A stretch of 17,936 nt of DNA from Bacteroidota bacterium (GCA_023440945.1 JAEZRL010000045.1:1-17936), one strand, 5' to 3'. Counted from the first letter of the stretch, positions 7,742 through 16,594 are shown. Made by a program: numbers and translations. The notes: a model not told the origin generated them from the sequence alone.

Positions 7742-8788
7742 ATGCCGGAAGAAACCATACAACACATCAACTTCGATGAATTAAACAGGAAGGCAATCTC
7801 GCCACCATTGATACAACACATCTACACTGCAGATCCGTCAGCGCATGAGTTTAACGGAAAGTTATATATCTACCCATCACATGATATTGATGCAGGCGAC
7901 GCTTTTGATGATTTAGGAAGTCACTTCGCAATGGAAGATTATCATGTTGTCTCAATGGATTCACCAACAAGCGAAGCAAAAGATAATGGCGTTGCCTTGC
8001 ATGTAAACGATGTGCCATGGGCAGAGAAGCAAATGTGGGCGCCTGATGCCGCAGAAAAAAATGGAAAATATTATCTCTTCTTTCCTGCAAAAGATTATGA
8101 TGGTATTTTCAGAATTGGAGTTGCGATAAGCGATTCGCCAACCGGTCCGTTCAAAGCAGAACCACACGCCATCAAAAAAAGTTTTTCTATTGACCCTGCT
8201 GTTTTTAAAGATGATGATGAAAGTTATTACATGTATTTCGGTGGTATGTGGGGCGGACAATTACAACGCTGGCAAACCGGAAAATTTAATGCAGAACAAC
8301 CAGAAAGTCCGTTTGCACATTTACCAAAAGATGATGAGCCCGCGTTGTGTGCAAAGGTTGCAAAACTAACTGATGATTTACTGGAATTTGCTGAATATGC
8401 AAAAGATGTTGTGATTCTTGATGAGAATAATAAACCACTATCGCAAGGAGATATTGAGCGACGATTTTTTGAAGGATCATGGATGCATAAATACAACGGC
8501 AAATATTATTTTTCTTATTCGACAGGCGATACACATTTTATTTGTTATGCTGTTGCAGACAATCCTTACGGACCGTTTAAATATGCGGGCAGAATTTTAA
8601 ATCCTGTTGTTGGTTGGACGACACATCATTCGATTATTGAATTCAATAATGAATGGTATTTGTTTTATCACGACAGTAGCTTGAGCAAAGGCATAACACA
8701 TCTGCGCAGCATTAAGGTTACAAAAATTGAATATGATAAAAATGGATTGATAAAAACAATCAATCCATACAACGATTTAAAAGTATAA
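7742..8788 (+). CDS. GH43 family beta-xylosidase-like enzyme, predicted cytoplasmic
   Basis: From ATG 7742 the protein has 348 residues and no signal peptide. The longer frame from 7631 would read through the non-coding repeat and is rejected. It is a single-domain five-bladed GH43: catalytic base Asp31 in YTADPSAHEF, pKa-tuning Asp151 in SIDPAVFKDDD, and acid Glu244 in RRFFEGSWMHK, with the metal/active-site histidine region TTHHSIIE near residue 293. Similar short GH43 proteins without a leader act on imported xylo-oligosaccharides as exo-beta-xylosidases. An arabinofuranosidase role is also possible. The position directly after a sugar symporter supports intracellular processing of imported oligosaccharides. 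The gap to the symporter is 152 bp, so a separate promoter could exist there, but I see no convincing consensus. Confidence 0.92.
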   Translation: MPEETIQHINFDELNRKAISPPLIQHIYTADPSAHEFNGKLYIYPSHDIDAGDAFDDLGSHFAMEDYHVVSMDSPTSEAKDNGVALHVNDVPWAEKQMWAPDAAEKNGKYYLFFPAKDYDGIFRIGVAISDSPTGPFKAEPHAIKKSFSIDPAVFKDDDESYYMYFGGMWGGQLQRWQTGKFNAEQPESPFAHLPKDDEPALCAKVAKLTDDLLEFAEYAKDVVILDENNKPLSQGDIERRFFEGSWMHKYNGKYYFSYSTGDTHFICYAVADNPYGPFKYAGRILNPVVGWTTHHSIIEFNNEWYLFYHDSSLSKGITHLRSIKVTKIEYDKNGLIKTINPYNDLKV

Positions 8789-8817
8789 ACAAGTCTTACG
8801 TTGATTCAAATTAAACA

Positions 8818-10740
8818 ATGAAGATTTTAATTAAAGGAATTACATCTTTTATTTTATTGCTGTTTACATCAGCATCACTCTCACAAATTAAACTTCCGCA
8901 AATAATTAGCGACAGCATGATACTGCAACGCGACATCAAAATAAATATTTGGGGATGGGCTTCGAAAGGTGAAAAAGTAAGCATAAAATTTAATAGCAAA
9001 TCATATCATACAAAAACAAATGATGAAGGTAAGTGGATACTGCAATTAGCACCCATGAAAGCGGGCGGACCATACACGATGGAAATTTCAGGAAAGAATA
9101 AAATTGTTTTGCATGATATATTAATTGGTGATGTTTGGTTTTGTGCGGGGCAATCTAACATGGAACATCAAATGAAACTGCATGCAGTAAAGTATGCATC
9201 AGAAATTGCAACCGCTAACTATGCGGAAATAAGACAGTTTAAAGTTCCTAATGTAACAAACTTATCAAATCCGCAAGATGATTTACCCGGCGGCTCATGG
9301 AAATGGGCTGACTCATTTAATGTAAAAGATTTTTCTGCCGTTGCCTATTTCTTCGCCAAAGCTTTGTATGAAAAATATCATATACCCATCGGCATTATTA
9401 ATGCAAGCTGGGGCGGCATTCCGATTGAAGCAATGATGAGCGAAGAAAGCCTGCAATCATTTCCAAACATCATTCAAACGGTTGAAAAAAATAAAGACAC
9501 TGCTTATGTAAATGAAACAAATCGCAAAGCTTTCAGCGCGATGCAATCAATGCCCAAACCACAGGATAAAGGCATCACAGAAAAATGGTTTGACACTTCT
9601 TATCAGCCTAAAGAATGGCACCGCGTTGCTGTTCCCGGTTATTGGGCGGATGAAGGCGCAACAAATTTAAATGGTATTGTATGGTACCGCAGAGAAATTG
9701 ATGTGCCTGCAGCGATGATTGGAAAACCTGCAAAAGTTTTTTTAGGAAGAATTGTTGATGCAGATGAATTATACATCAACGGGCAAAAAGTTGGAAGCAC
9801 GGGTTATATGTATCCGCAACGCCGTTACACAATTTCTGATGGTGTTTTAAAACCCGGCAAAAATTTATTTGTTGTGCGTGTTACTAGCAATTTAGGTAAA
9901 GGTGGTTTTGTACCTGATAAACCTTATGAACTGATTGCAGGTAATGATACAGCTAGTTTAGTTGGTTACTGGCAGTACAAGGTTGGCGCAGGATTTACAC
10001 CACATGATTTACCAAAAACAATTGCATTGCAATACCAGCCCACTGCTTTATATAATTCAATGATCTCGCCGCCGATTAATTACAACATTAAAGGTTTTGT
10101 TTGGTACCAGGGCGAAAGCAATACAAGCAAGCCTGATGAATATGCAAAGCTTCAACCAGCAATGATTAACGATTGGCGCAATAAATGGCGTGAAGGCGAT
10201 ATGCCTTTTTTATTTGTTCAATTGCCCGGTTTTGGTGATTATAATTATTTGCCGTCAGAAAGTGAGTGGGCGGAGTTTAGGGAAGCGCAGGCAGAATCAT
10301 TATCTGTTACAAACACTGCAATGGCTGTTGCTATTGATGTGGGTGAATGGAATGATATTCATCCCGACAATAAAAAACCGGTTGGCGACAGGCTTGCAGT
10401 AGCAGCAGAAAAAATTGCATACAATGAAAACATCGTTTATTCAGGCCCCACCTATCAATCACAAAAAATTCAAGGAAATAAAATAATTATTTCGTTTGCT
10501 AACACAGGAAGTGGTTTAACAACGAATGATGGTGAAGCACCTGCGGAATTTGCAATTGCAGGCGATGATAAAAAATTTTTTTGGGCTGATGCGAAAATTG
10601 ATGGTGATAAAATTATTGCTTCAAGTGAGGATGTGACTCATCCTAAATATGTGCGTTATGCATGGGCTGATAGCCCAGTGAATCCAAACTTAATAAACAA
10701 AGAAGGTCTGCCTGCTGCGCCATTCAGAACGGATGAATAA
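8818..10740 (+). CDS. SASA/SGNH-type carbohydrate acetylesterase with inserted beta-sandwich (CE20-like)
   Basis: The protein has 640 residues and a signal peptide (residues 1-22, ending SLS before Gln23), so it is exported. After an N-terminal beta-sandwich (about 25-100) the SGNH hydrolase begins with FCAGQSNMEH, giving nucleophile Ser113. The block GFVWYQGESNTSKP lies at 426-438 and the catalytic Asp513-x-His515 pair at WNDIHPDN. Between about 255 and 380 an inserted galactose-binding-like jelly roll is seen (VWYRREIDVP, ADELYINGQKVG, LFVVRV), as in sialate O-acetylesterase relatives and CE20 xylan acetylesterases. In this locus it most likely removes acetyl groups from xylan or xylo-oligosaccharides rather than from sialic acid. 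It starts 29 bp after GH43. Family-level confidence is high; substrate is inference. Confidence 0.9.
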   Translation: MKILIKGITSFILLLFTSASLSQIKLPQIISDSMILQRDIKINIWGWASKGEKVSIKFNSKSYHTKTNDEGKWILQLAPMKAGGPYTMEISGKNKIVLHDILIGDVWFCAGQSNMEHQMKLHAVKYASEIATANYAEIRQFKVPNVTNLSNPQDDLPGGSWKWADSFNVKDFSAVAYFFAKALYEKYHIPIGIINASWGGIPIEAMMSEESLQSFPNIIQTVEKNKDTAYVNETNRKAFSAMQSMPKPQDKGITEKWFDTSYQPKEWHRVAVPGYWADEGATNLNGIVWYRREIDVPAAMIGKPAKVFLGRIVDADELYINGQKVGSTGYMYPQRRYTISDGVLKPGKNLFVVRVTSNLGKGGFVPDKPYELIAGNDTASLVGYWQYKVGAGFTPHDLPKTIALQYQPTALYNSMISPPINYNIKGFVWYQGESNTSKPDEYAKLQPAMINDWRNKWREGDMPFLFVQLPGFGDYNYLPSESEWAEFREAQAESLSVTNTAMAVAIDVGEWNDIHPDNKKPVGDRLAVAAEKIAYNENIVYSGPTYQSQKIQGNKIIISFANTGSGLTTNDGEAPAEFAIAGDDKKFFWADAKIDGDKIIASSEDVTHPKYVRYAWADSPVNPNLINKEGLPAAPFRTDE

Positions 10741-10794
10741 TCAGGCTGGCTCAGTCTTTCCATCATAAAAACAAATAACAAACACTCAAGCAAT

Positions 10795-12723
10795 ATGAAA
10801 GATTTACTTTTTCTTTTTACGCTTTTATTAAGTTCAACAATTTTTTCGCAGGATATGGAAAAACATGCCCCACCCGGTTTTGATTCAATGCAAGAAAATA
10901 TTCCACATGGAAAAATTGATTCGATTAACTATTACTCAACAACAGTTGGCACCACAAGAAAAAGTTTGATTTATACACCGCCGGGTTATTCAAAAAAGAA
11001 AAAATATCCCGTGTTGTATTTATTGCATGGCATTGGCGGCGATGAAAAAGAATGGTTAAATGGCGGTCATCTCGAAATTATTTTAGACAACTTATATGCG
11101 CAGGGAAAAGTTGAACCGATGATTGTTGTGATGCCAAATGGAAGAGCAATGAAAGATGACCGTGCAACGGGAAATATTTTCGATAGTGCTAAAGTGGCTG
11201 CATTTGCAACATTTGAAAAAGATTTGTTGAATGATTTAATTCCTTTCATCGAAAAACATTATCCTGTTTATACAGACAGAGAGCATCGTGCCATTGCGGG
11301 TTTATCAATGGGTGGCGGACAATCATTAAATTTTGGATTGGGCAATCTTGATAAGTTCGCATGGATTGGTGCTTTTTCTGCTGCACCAAACACAAAAACG
11401 CCTGAACAGTTAGTGCCTGATGCAGATAAGGCAAGACAACAAATAAAACTGCTTTGGATTTCGTGCGGCGATGCTGATGGCTTAATAGGTTTCAGCAAAG
11501 GCACACACGATTATCTTGCTGAACATAATGTGCCGCATATTTTTTACATCGAGCCCGGCGTGCATGATTTTAAAGTTTGGAAGAACAGTTTGTACATGTT
11601 TTCACAGCTCATCTTTAAACCGGTTGATGTTTCAAAATTTAATAAATATAGTTTAGTTGGAATACCGGCATCATCCAATATTCGCAATGCAAAATATCCG
11701 CAAATATTGCCTGACAATCGTGTCATCTTTCGCATAAAAGCGCCTGATGCACAAAAAGTGCAAATTGATTTAGTGAAGAAATATGACATGCAAAAAGATA
11801 CGGGTGGCTATTGGATTGTTACAACAGATTCTGTGAGCGAAGGCTTTCATTATTATTCTTTGATTATTGATGGCCTTGCTGTTGCAGACCCTGCCAGTGA
11901 AACTTTTTATGGTATGGGCAGAGAAGCAAGTGGTATTGAAATTCCGTTTGCAGGTGAAGAGTATTATGCATTGAAAGATGTGCCGCACGGAGATATAAGA
12001 ATCAAAAATTATTTTTCTCCTGTTACGCGTTCATGGCGGCAAATGTATGTTTATACGCCGCCGGGTTATGATTCTGACATCAGTCAAAAATATCCTGTGC
12101 TATATATTTTACATGGCGGCGGAGAAGATGAAAGAGGCTGGGCAACACAAGGCAAAGCAAACTTAATCCTGGATAATCTTATTGCCGAAGGCAAAGCAGC
12201 GCCGATGCTTATTGTAATGCCTGATGCAAATGTTGGTATGGGGGGATTTACGCCTGACGGAATTGAGAATTCTTTAAAAATGTTTGAAAGGGAAATGAAG
12301 CAATCCATCATTCCTTTTGTTGAAAAAAATTATCGTGCATTAAGCGATGCCAAAGACCGTGCACTGGCAGGTTTATCACTTGGCGGTTTGCATACATTAT
12401 ACACCGGCATTAACAACACAAATATGTTTTCTTATCTCGGTGTGTTTAGTTCGGGATGGATATTACCTATGCAGGAAAAATTTGCAAACGCTCAATATGA
12501 TTTTATGAAAACGAATGCAGATAAAATCAATAATAATTTAAAAGTGTTTTGGCTTTCACAAGGCGGTAAAGATGATATTGCTTATAAAAACGGACAAAAT
12601 ATGTTGAGCAAGTTAGATGAATTAAAAATCAAACATACTTATTATGAATATCCAGGCGGTCATACGTGGCCGGTGTGGAGAAATGACTTATACAATTTTG
12701 CGCCATTGCTGTTTAAAAATTGA
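10795..12723 (+). CDS. Tandem CE1 esterase: CE1 - E-set linker - CE1 (acetyl xylan / feruloyl esterase)
   Basis: This 642-residue exported protein (signal peptide about 1-18, ending FS before Gln19) has two esterase-D-like alpha/beta hydrolases. Domain 1 (about 40-280) starts with SLIYTPPGY and YPVLYLLHGIGG and has Ser171 in AGLSMGGG, Asp226 and His257 in GVHDFKVW. A linker of about 100 residues (285-390) resembles a CBM48/E-set sandwich (VIFRIKAPDAQKVQ, ADPASETFYG). Domain 2 (about 400-642) repeats the plan with MYVYTPPGY, ILHGGGEDERGW, Ser528 in AGLSLGG, Asp593 and His623 in GGHTWPVW. Both triads look complete, so both halves may be active. CE1 members remove acetyl or feruloyl esters from arabinoxylan; two differently tuned halves would be useful. 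It begins 54 bp after the SASA gene. Confidence 0.94.
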   Translation: MKDLLFLFTLLLSSTIFSQDMEKHAPPGFDSMQENIPHGKIDSINYYSTTVGTTRKSLIYTPPGYSKKKKYPVLYLLHGIGGDEKEWLNGGHLEIILDNLYAQGKVEPMIVVMPNGRAMKDDRATGNIFDSAKVAAFATFEKDLLNDLIPFIEKHYPVYTDREHRAIAGLSMGGGQSLNFGLGNLDKFAWIGAFSAAPNTKTPEQLVPDADKARQQIKLLWISCGDADGLIGFSKGTHDYLAEHNVPHIFYIEPGVHDFKVWKNSLYMFSQLIFKPVDVSKFNKYSLVGIPASSNIRNAKYPQILPDNRVIFRIKAPDAQKVQIDLVKKYDMQKDTGGYWIVTTDSVSEGFHYYSLIIDGLAVADPASETFYGMGREASGIEIPFAGEEYYALKDVPHGDIRIKNYFSPVTRSWRQMYVYTPPGYDSDISQKYPVLYILHGGGEDERGWATQGKANLILDNLIAEGKAAPMLIVMPDANVGMGGFTPDGIENSLKMFEREMKQSIIPFVEKNYRALSDAKDRALAGLSLGGLHTLYTGINNTNMFSYLGVFSSGWILPMQEKFANAQYDFMKTNADKINNNLKVFWLSQGGKDDIAYKNGQNMLSKLDELKIKHTYYEYPGGHTWPVWRNDLYNFAPLLFKN

Positions 12724-12737
12724 TTAGTGCTAAGTAG

Positions 12738-12767
12738 TGAAACCTTGTTGCCAGTTGTAGGGTTTCA
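12738..12767. promoter_or_regulatory. 7-bp inverted repeat after the CE1-CE1 gene
   Basis: TGAAACC at 12738-12744 is exactly complementary to GGTTTCA at 12761-12767, with a 16-base loop. It begins 14 bp after the CE1-CE1 stop and overlaps the left part of repeat copy B. No T-run follows, so a terminator role is weak. It may be part of the dispersed repeat or chance. Confidence 0.3.
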
Positions 12768-12798
12768 TGGCATCGCTTGTTGTGCCACTTACTTGTAC
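12748..12798. repeat. Copy B of the dispersed repeat shared with 7621-7670
   Basis: TTGCCA (12748-12753) and TGGCATCG (12768-12775) are followed by a segment ending CACTTACTTGTAC at 12798, matching copy A in order and spacing (14 against 13 bases between the first two words). The copy lies between the CE1-CE1 and CE4 genes, 57 bp before the CE4 start. It accounts for a misleading in-frame ATG at 12777. Confidence 0.6.
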
Positions 12799-12854
12799 AT
12801 TCCGAACAACGCGAAGCTTTTTTAAATTGCATAATACAAACGTTTTCTAATAAC

Positions 12855-13652
12855 ATGAAAAGAATCATCACAATAATACTTACCGGTTTAATTTTCTCAT
12901 CAAGCGTTATTGCACAAACAGCAACAACATGGAATGGAAAATCATGCGCTGTTGTACTTACGTATGACGATGGGTTGAACATTGATTTAACTAATGTTAT
13001 TCCTGCACTGGATTCTGGGGGTTTGAAAGGAACATTTTATATCTCTGATTATTTTGACGGATTGAAAGACCAGATTTTTAAATGGAGAAAAGCTGCAGCA
13101 GAAGGACATGAATTAAGCAATCATACCGTATGGCATCCATGCGAAGGCGGAAAACCGGGAAGAGAATTTGTAAAGCCTGATGTTGACCTCAACAATTATA
13201 CAGTTACAAGAATGGTGAAAGAAATTAAAACGATGAACAATATTTTAAAAGCGATTGATGGCAAAACAGAAAGAACATTTGCTTATCCGTGTGGTGATAT
13301 GAAAATTCATGATACAGCTTACCTAGATGGAATAAAAAATGATTTTATTGCGGCAAGAGGTGTAACGCCTGAAATGCAAACAATAGATAAAGTTGATTTG
13401 ATGAATGTGGATTGTTATGGCATCAATGGTGAAACAGGAGAACAGTTAATTAATTTAGTTAAACAAGCGATGAGTTCGCATACATTACTCGTGTTTCTTT
13501 TTCATGGTGTTGGTGGCGAACATTCATTAAATGTTTCATTAGATGCACACAGCGCATTGCTGCATTTCTTACAACAAAATGAAAATAATATTTGGATAGC
13601 ACCCATGATTGATGTTGCGAAATTTATTCAGCAATATCAACAAAAGAAATAG
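12855..13652 (+). CDS. CE4 polysaccharide deacetylase (NodB homology), secreted
   Basis: From ATG 12855 the protein has 265 residues and a clean signal peptide (1-20, ending VIA before Gln21). The in-frame ATG at 12777 lies inside the repeat and is not used here. NodB motifs are visible: LTYDDGL with catalytic Asp38 and metal Asp39, SNHTVWHP with metal His90 and His94, TFAYPCGD as motif 3, and FLFHGVGGEHS carrying the late histidine. Family members are metal-dependent deacetylases of xylan, chitin or peptidoglycan; the xylan context favours acetylxylan esterase. Residues 95-125 hold an unusual acidic/proline-rich loop after the metal histidines. The gene lies 131 bp after CE1-CE1 and 43 bp before GH95. 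It would be the third independent esterase type in the locus. Confidence 0.92.
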   Translation: MKRIITIILTGLIFSSSVIAQTATTWNGKSCAVVLTYDDGLNIDLTNVIPALDSGGLKGTFYISDYFDGLKDQIFKWRKAAAEGHELSNHTVWHPCEGGKPGREFVKPDVDLNNYTVTRMVKEIKTMNNILKAIDGKTERTFAYPCGDMKIHDTAYLDGIKNDFIAARGVTPEMQTIDKVDLMNVDCYGINGETGEQLINLVKQAMSSHTLLVFLFHGVGGEHSLNVSLDAHSALLHFLQQNENNIWIAPMIDVAKFIQQYQQKK

Positions 13653-13659
13653 AAGAAAT

Positions 13660-13673
13660 AATAAACGTTTATT
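13660..13673. promoter_or_regulatory. Perfect 14-bp AT-rich palindrome between CE4 and GH95
   Basis: AATAAACGTTTATT is its own reverse complement and lies 7 bp after the CE4 stop and 22 bp before the GH95 start. A dimeric regulator site is possible, but in AT-rich DNA such a palindrome can arise by chance. The same word is not obvious upstream of the other genes. Confidence 0.25.
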
Positions 13674-13695
13674 GTTTGATTAAAATAAGGAACTG

Positions 13696-16149
13696 ATGAA
13701 AAAAATCCTGTTACTGTCTTCATTCTTTATAACAACTATATCCTTTGCGCAAAACAATCAATTAAAACTTTGGTACAACAAACCCTCCGGCACAACATGG
13801 GAAAATGCATTACCAATCGGAAACGGAAAATTAGGTGCAATGATTTATGGCAATGTGGATACAGAAACAGTTCAATTAAATGAATGCACCGTTTGGAGCG
13901 GCAGTCCGAACAGAAATGATAATGATTTATGTTTAGATTCTTTAACTGAAATAAGACAACTGATTTTTGATGGTAAACAAAAGGAAGCAGAAGCATTAGC
14001 CAATAAAACCATCGTCTCTAAAACTTCGCATGGGCAAATGTTTGAGCCCGTTGGCAGCCTGCGGTTGGTTTTTGAAAGGCATGAAAATTATAAAAATTAT
14101 TATCGTGAATTAGATATTGAAAAGGCAGTTCAAAAAACAAGCTATACAATTGATAATGTTCATTACACACGAGAAGTAATTGCATCGTTTCCCGACAAGG
14201 TTATTGTGATGCACTTAACGGTGAACAAACCAAACAGCATTTCATTCACCGCATTTTATTCAACGCCGCAACCAAAGGCAATAACAAAAGCATCATCAAA
14301 TGAATTAACGATTGCAGGCACAACAATAGACCATGAAGGCGTTGAAGGAAAGATAAAATTCAAAGGCATTGCAGAGTTCAAATTGAATGGCGGTAACATT
14401 ACATCAAGCGACACATCACTTATAATTAAAGATGCAAATGAAGTAACGATTTATATTTCCATTGCAACCAACTTCAATAATTATCATGATATAAGCGGAG
14501 ACGAAAATGCGAGAGCGGAATCTTATCTCGACAAGGCTTACCAAAAATCTTTTCAGCAAATATTGCTGGAGCATATCGCAACATATCAAAAATATTTTAA
14601 TCGCGTTAAGCTTGATTTAGGAACAACAGATGCAGCGAAATTGCCAACGGATGAAAGACTGAAAAATTTCAACTCAACCAGCGACCCGCAATTGGTTACA
14701 TTATATTTTCAGTATGGAAGATATTTATTGATTTCATCATCACAACCCGGTGGTCAGCCTGCAACATTACAAGGCATCTGGAATCATGAATTATATCCGC
14801 CATGGGATAGTAAATACACCATCAACATCAACACAGAAATGAATTACTGGCCCGCAGAAAAAACCAATCTTTCTGAATTAACGGAGCCACTGATAACGAT
14901 GGTGAAAGAACTTGCAATAACCGGTACAACAACAGCAAAAAGTATGTATGGTGTGCGTGGCTGGATGGCGCATCACAACACCGATATATGGCGTATTAAT
15001 GGCGCGGTTGACGGCGCTTTCTGGGGCATTTGGCCCAACGGTGGCGGATGGTTGAGTCAACATTTGTGGGAGCATTATTTATACAATGGCGACAAAAATT
15101 ATCTCGCTTCCATATATCCTGTGCTGAAAGGCGCTGCTATGTTTTATGCCGATTATCTTATTGAACATCCGAAATATCATTGGTTGGTTTTGTGCCCCGA
15201 CATGTCGCCTGAAAATGCACCCGCTGCACATCAAGGTTCATCATTGGAGGCGGGTGTAACCATGAGTAACCAAATTATATTTGATGTATTTACCAATGCA
15301 ATTGATGCAGCAAAAATTTTAAATAAAGATGAAGCTTTTGCTGATACGTTGAAACAAAAACGCAGCCGGCTTGCGCCAATGCACATTGGTCAATATGGAC
15401 AACTGCAGGAATGGTTAGATGATGTAGATAATCCAAACGACCACCATCGTCATATATCACATTTGTATGGCTTGTTTCCATCCAATCAAATTTCACCGTA
15501 TCGCACGCCACAGTTATACAGTGCAGCAAAGAACACATTAATTCAACGCGGTGATGTTTCAACAGGATGGAGCATGGGATGGAAAGTAAACTGGTGGGCA
15601 AAAATGTTAGACGGTAATCATGCTTATAAACTTATACAAAACCAGTTAACACCTGTAGGAACAAATGAAGGTGGCGGTGGCACTTATAATAATTTGTTTG
15701 ATGCACATCCGCCATTTCAAATTGATGGCAATTTTGGCTGTACATCCGGCATTACAGAAATGCTGATGCAAAGTGAAGATGGTGATTTGCATTTATTACC
15801 TGCACTGCCTGATGTTTGGCAAAACGGAAATGTTAGCGGTTTGCGAGCAAGAGGCGGTTTTGAAATTGTAAATATGCAATGGAAAGATGGCAAACTTATC
15901 AAAGCAGTTATCAAATCAAATCTTGGTGGTAATCTTCGTTTACGTGTTCCGAATGAAATAAAGATGAGTAAGGGTGATTTTTTAAAAGAAGCAACAGGAG
16001 ATAATCCAAATCCATTTTATCAAACAGAAAAAACAGCGAAGCCAATTATATCAGACAAAGCAACCATTACTTTACCGAAATTAAAGCCTACCTGGTTATA
16101 CGATATGAAAACTCAACGCGGAAAAATATATTCAATAGTTCTAAAATAG
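13696..16149 (+). CDS. GH95 alpha-L-fucosidase / alpha-L-galactosidase, secreted
   Basis: The protein has 817 residues, the normal length for GH95, and a signal peptide (1-18, ending SFA before Gln19). The N-terminal beta-domain opens with the family string WENALPIGNGKLGAMIYG (35-52). The alpha/alpha barrel carries GGQPATLQGIWN (352-363), the TININTEMNYWP region with the paired Asn377/Asn379, CPDMSPEN with the likely acid Glu506, HRHISHLYGLFP (584-595), and HPPFQIDGNFG with Asp677. These match the Asn/Asn, Glu and Asp active-site set known for bifidobacterial 1,2-alpha-L-fucosidase. In xylan loci, GH95 members have been shown to be alpha-L-galactosidases acting on decorated cereal xylan, so that role is favoured here. 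It lies 43 bp after CE4 and has an AAGGA close to the start codon, unusual for this phylum. Confidence 0.95.
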   Translation: MKKILLLSSFFITTISFAQNNQLKLWYNKPSGTTWENALPIGNGKLGAMIYGNVDTETVQLNECTVWSGSPNRNDNDLCLDSLTEIRQLIFDGKQKEAEALANKTIVSKTSHGQMFEPVGSLRLVFERHENYKNYYRELDIEKAVQKTSYTIDNVHYTREVIASFPDKVIVMHLTVNKPNSISFTAFYSTPQPKAITKASSNELTIAGTTIDHEGVEGKIKFKGIAEFKLNGGNITSSDTSLIIKDANEVTIYISIATNFNNYHDISGDENARAESYLDKAYQKSFQQILLEHIATYQKYFNRVKLDLGTTDAAKLPTDERLKNFNSTSDPQLVTLYFQYGRYLLISSSQPGGQPATLQGIWNHELYPPWDSKYTININTEMNYWPAEKTNLSELTEPLITMVKELAITGTTTAKSMYGVRGWMAHHNTDIWRINGAVDGAFWGIWPNGGGWLSQHLWEHYLYNGDKNYLASIYPVLKGAAMFYADYLIEHPKYHWLVLCPDMSPENAPAAHQGSSLEAGVTMSNQIIFDVFTNAIDAAKILNKDEAFADTLKQKRSRLAPMHIGQYGQLQEWLDDVDNPNDHHRHISHLYGLFPSNQISPYRTPQLYSAAKNTLIQRGDVSTGWSMGWKVNWWAKMLDGNHAYKLIQNQLTPVGTNEGGGGTYNNLFDAHPPFQIDGNFGCTSGITEMLMQSEDGDLHLLPALPDVWQNGNVSGLRARGGFEIVNMQWKDGKLIKAVIKSNLGGNLRLRVPNEIKMSKGDFLKEATGDNPNPFYQTEKTAKPIISDKATITLPKLKPTWLYDMKTQRGKIYSIVLK

Positions 16150-16153
16150 AAGT

Positions 16154-16168
16154 TCCTTTCAAAAAGGA
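16154..16168. terminator. Possible weak stem-loop after GH95
   Basis: TCCTTT (16154-16159) and AAAGGA (16163-16168) form a perfect 6-bp stem with a 3-base loop starting 4 bp after the GH95 stop. There is no T-run afterwards, so it is only a candidate for operon end or mRNA 3' protection. Confidence 0.3.
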
Positions 16169-16343
16169 GTGCATTCTATACGCATATTACATATTCAAGC
16201 AATAGCGCAAAGCAATTCTGATGATAAAGAATTACTATTTTTAGATAATGCACTTCAATTGTAATTTTTAAAATTGACCGTAGACTACACCAGGCAGGGG
16301 ACTTTCCTACGTTTAGTTAATATGAGAAATAATATGCTTTCAT

Positions 16344-16594
16344 TTTTTAGTTGTTGTCTTGATTTTTATTTTGGCTATCCAACATTCACGTGAAGCATGG
16401 ATATACCTTTTTCGTATCTTCTTCGCTTCATGTTCGCTGCTGCGGGCAGATGATACACGAAGCAGGTGAGCAGGGCGTTGAGCGGGTCTCATGGCAGGAA
16501 AACAAGCCTAAAGCTTAGGAGCGAAGGTGATACGAACGAAAGACGAAGGAAACATGAAGGAGAGATGAAGGAGATCCCTTTTGTTTTTAGTTGT
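16344..16594. repeat. Intergenic block with direct and inverted short repeats
   Basis: The 11-base word TTTTTAGTTGT occurs at 16344-16354 and again at 16584-16594, flanking about 230 bp. Inside, TTCGTATC (16411-16418) is complementary to GATACGAA (16529-16536), and TTCATGTT (16427-16434) to AACATGAA (16551-16558). The pairs are in an order that does not nest into one hairpin. ATGAAGGAGA is present in tandem at 16554 and 16565. This has the look of a non-coding intergenic repeat, possibly an old mobile-element remnant; identity unknown. Confidence 0.4.

Noticed and set aside
11067..11504. Several overlapping minus-strand ORFs inside the CE1-CE1 gene
   Set aside because: They are antisense shadows of a gene with two complete catalytic domains and have no family features.
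12777..12854. Upstream in-frame start for the CE4 gene
   Set aside because: It also lies in the repeat; ATG 12855 begins a clean signal peptide ending before Gln.
16150..16264. Short open frame ending at TAA 16262-16264, as a gene tail
   Set aside because: No recognisable domain, no start, and it overlaps the GH95 end; left only as a remark in the gap entry.
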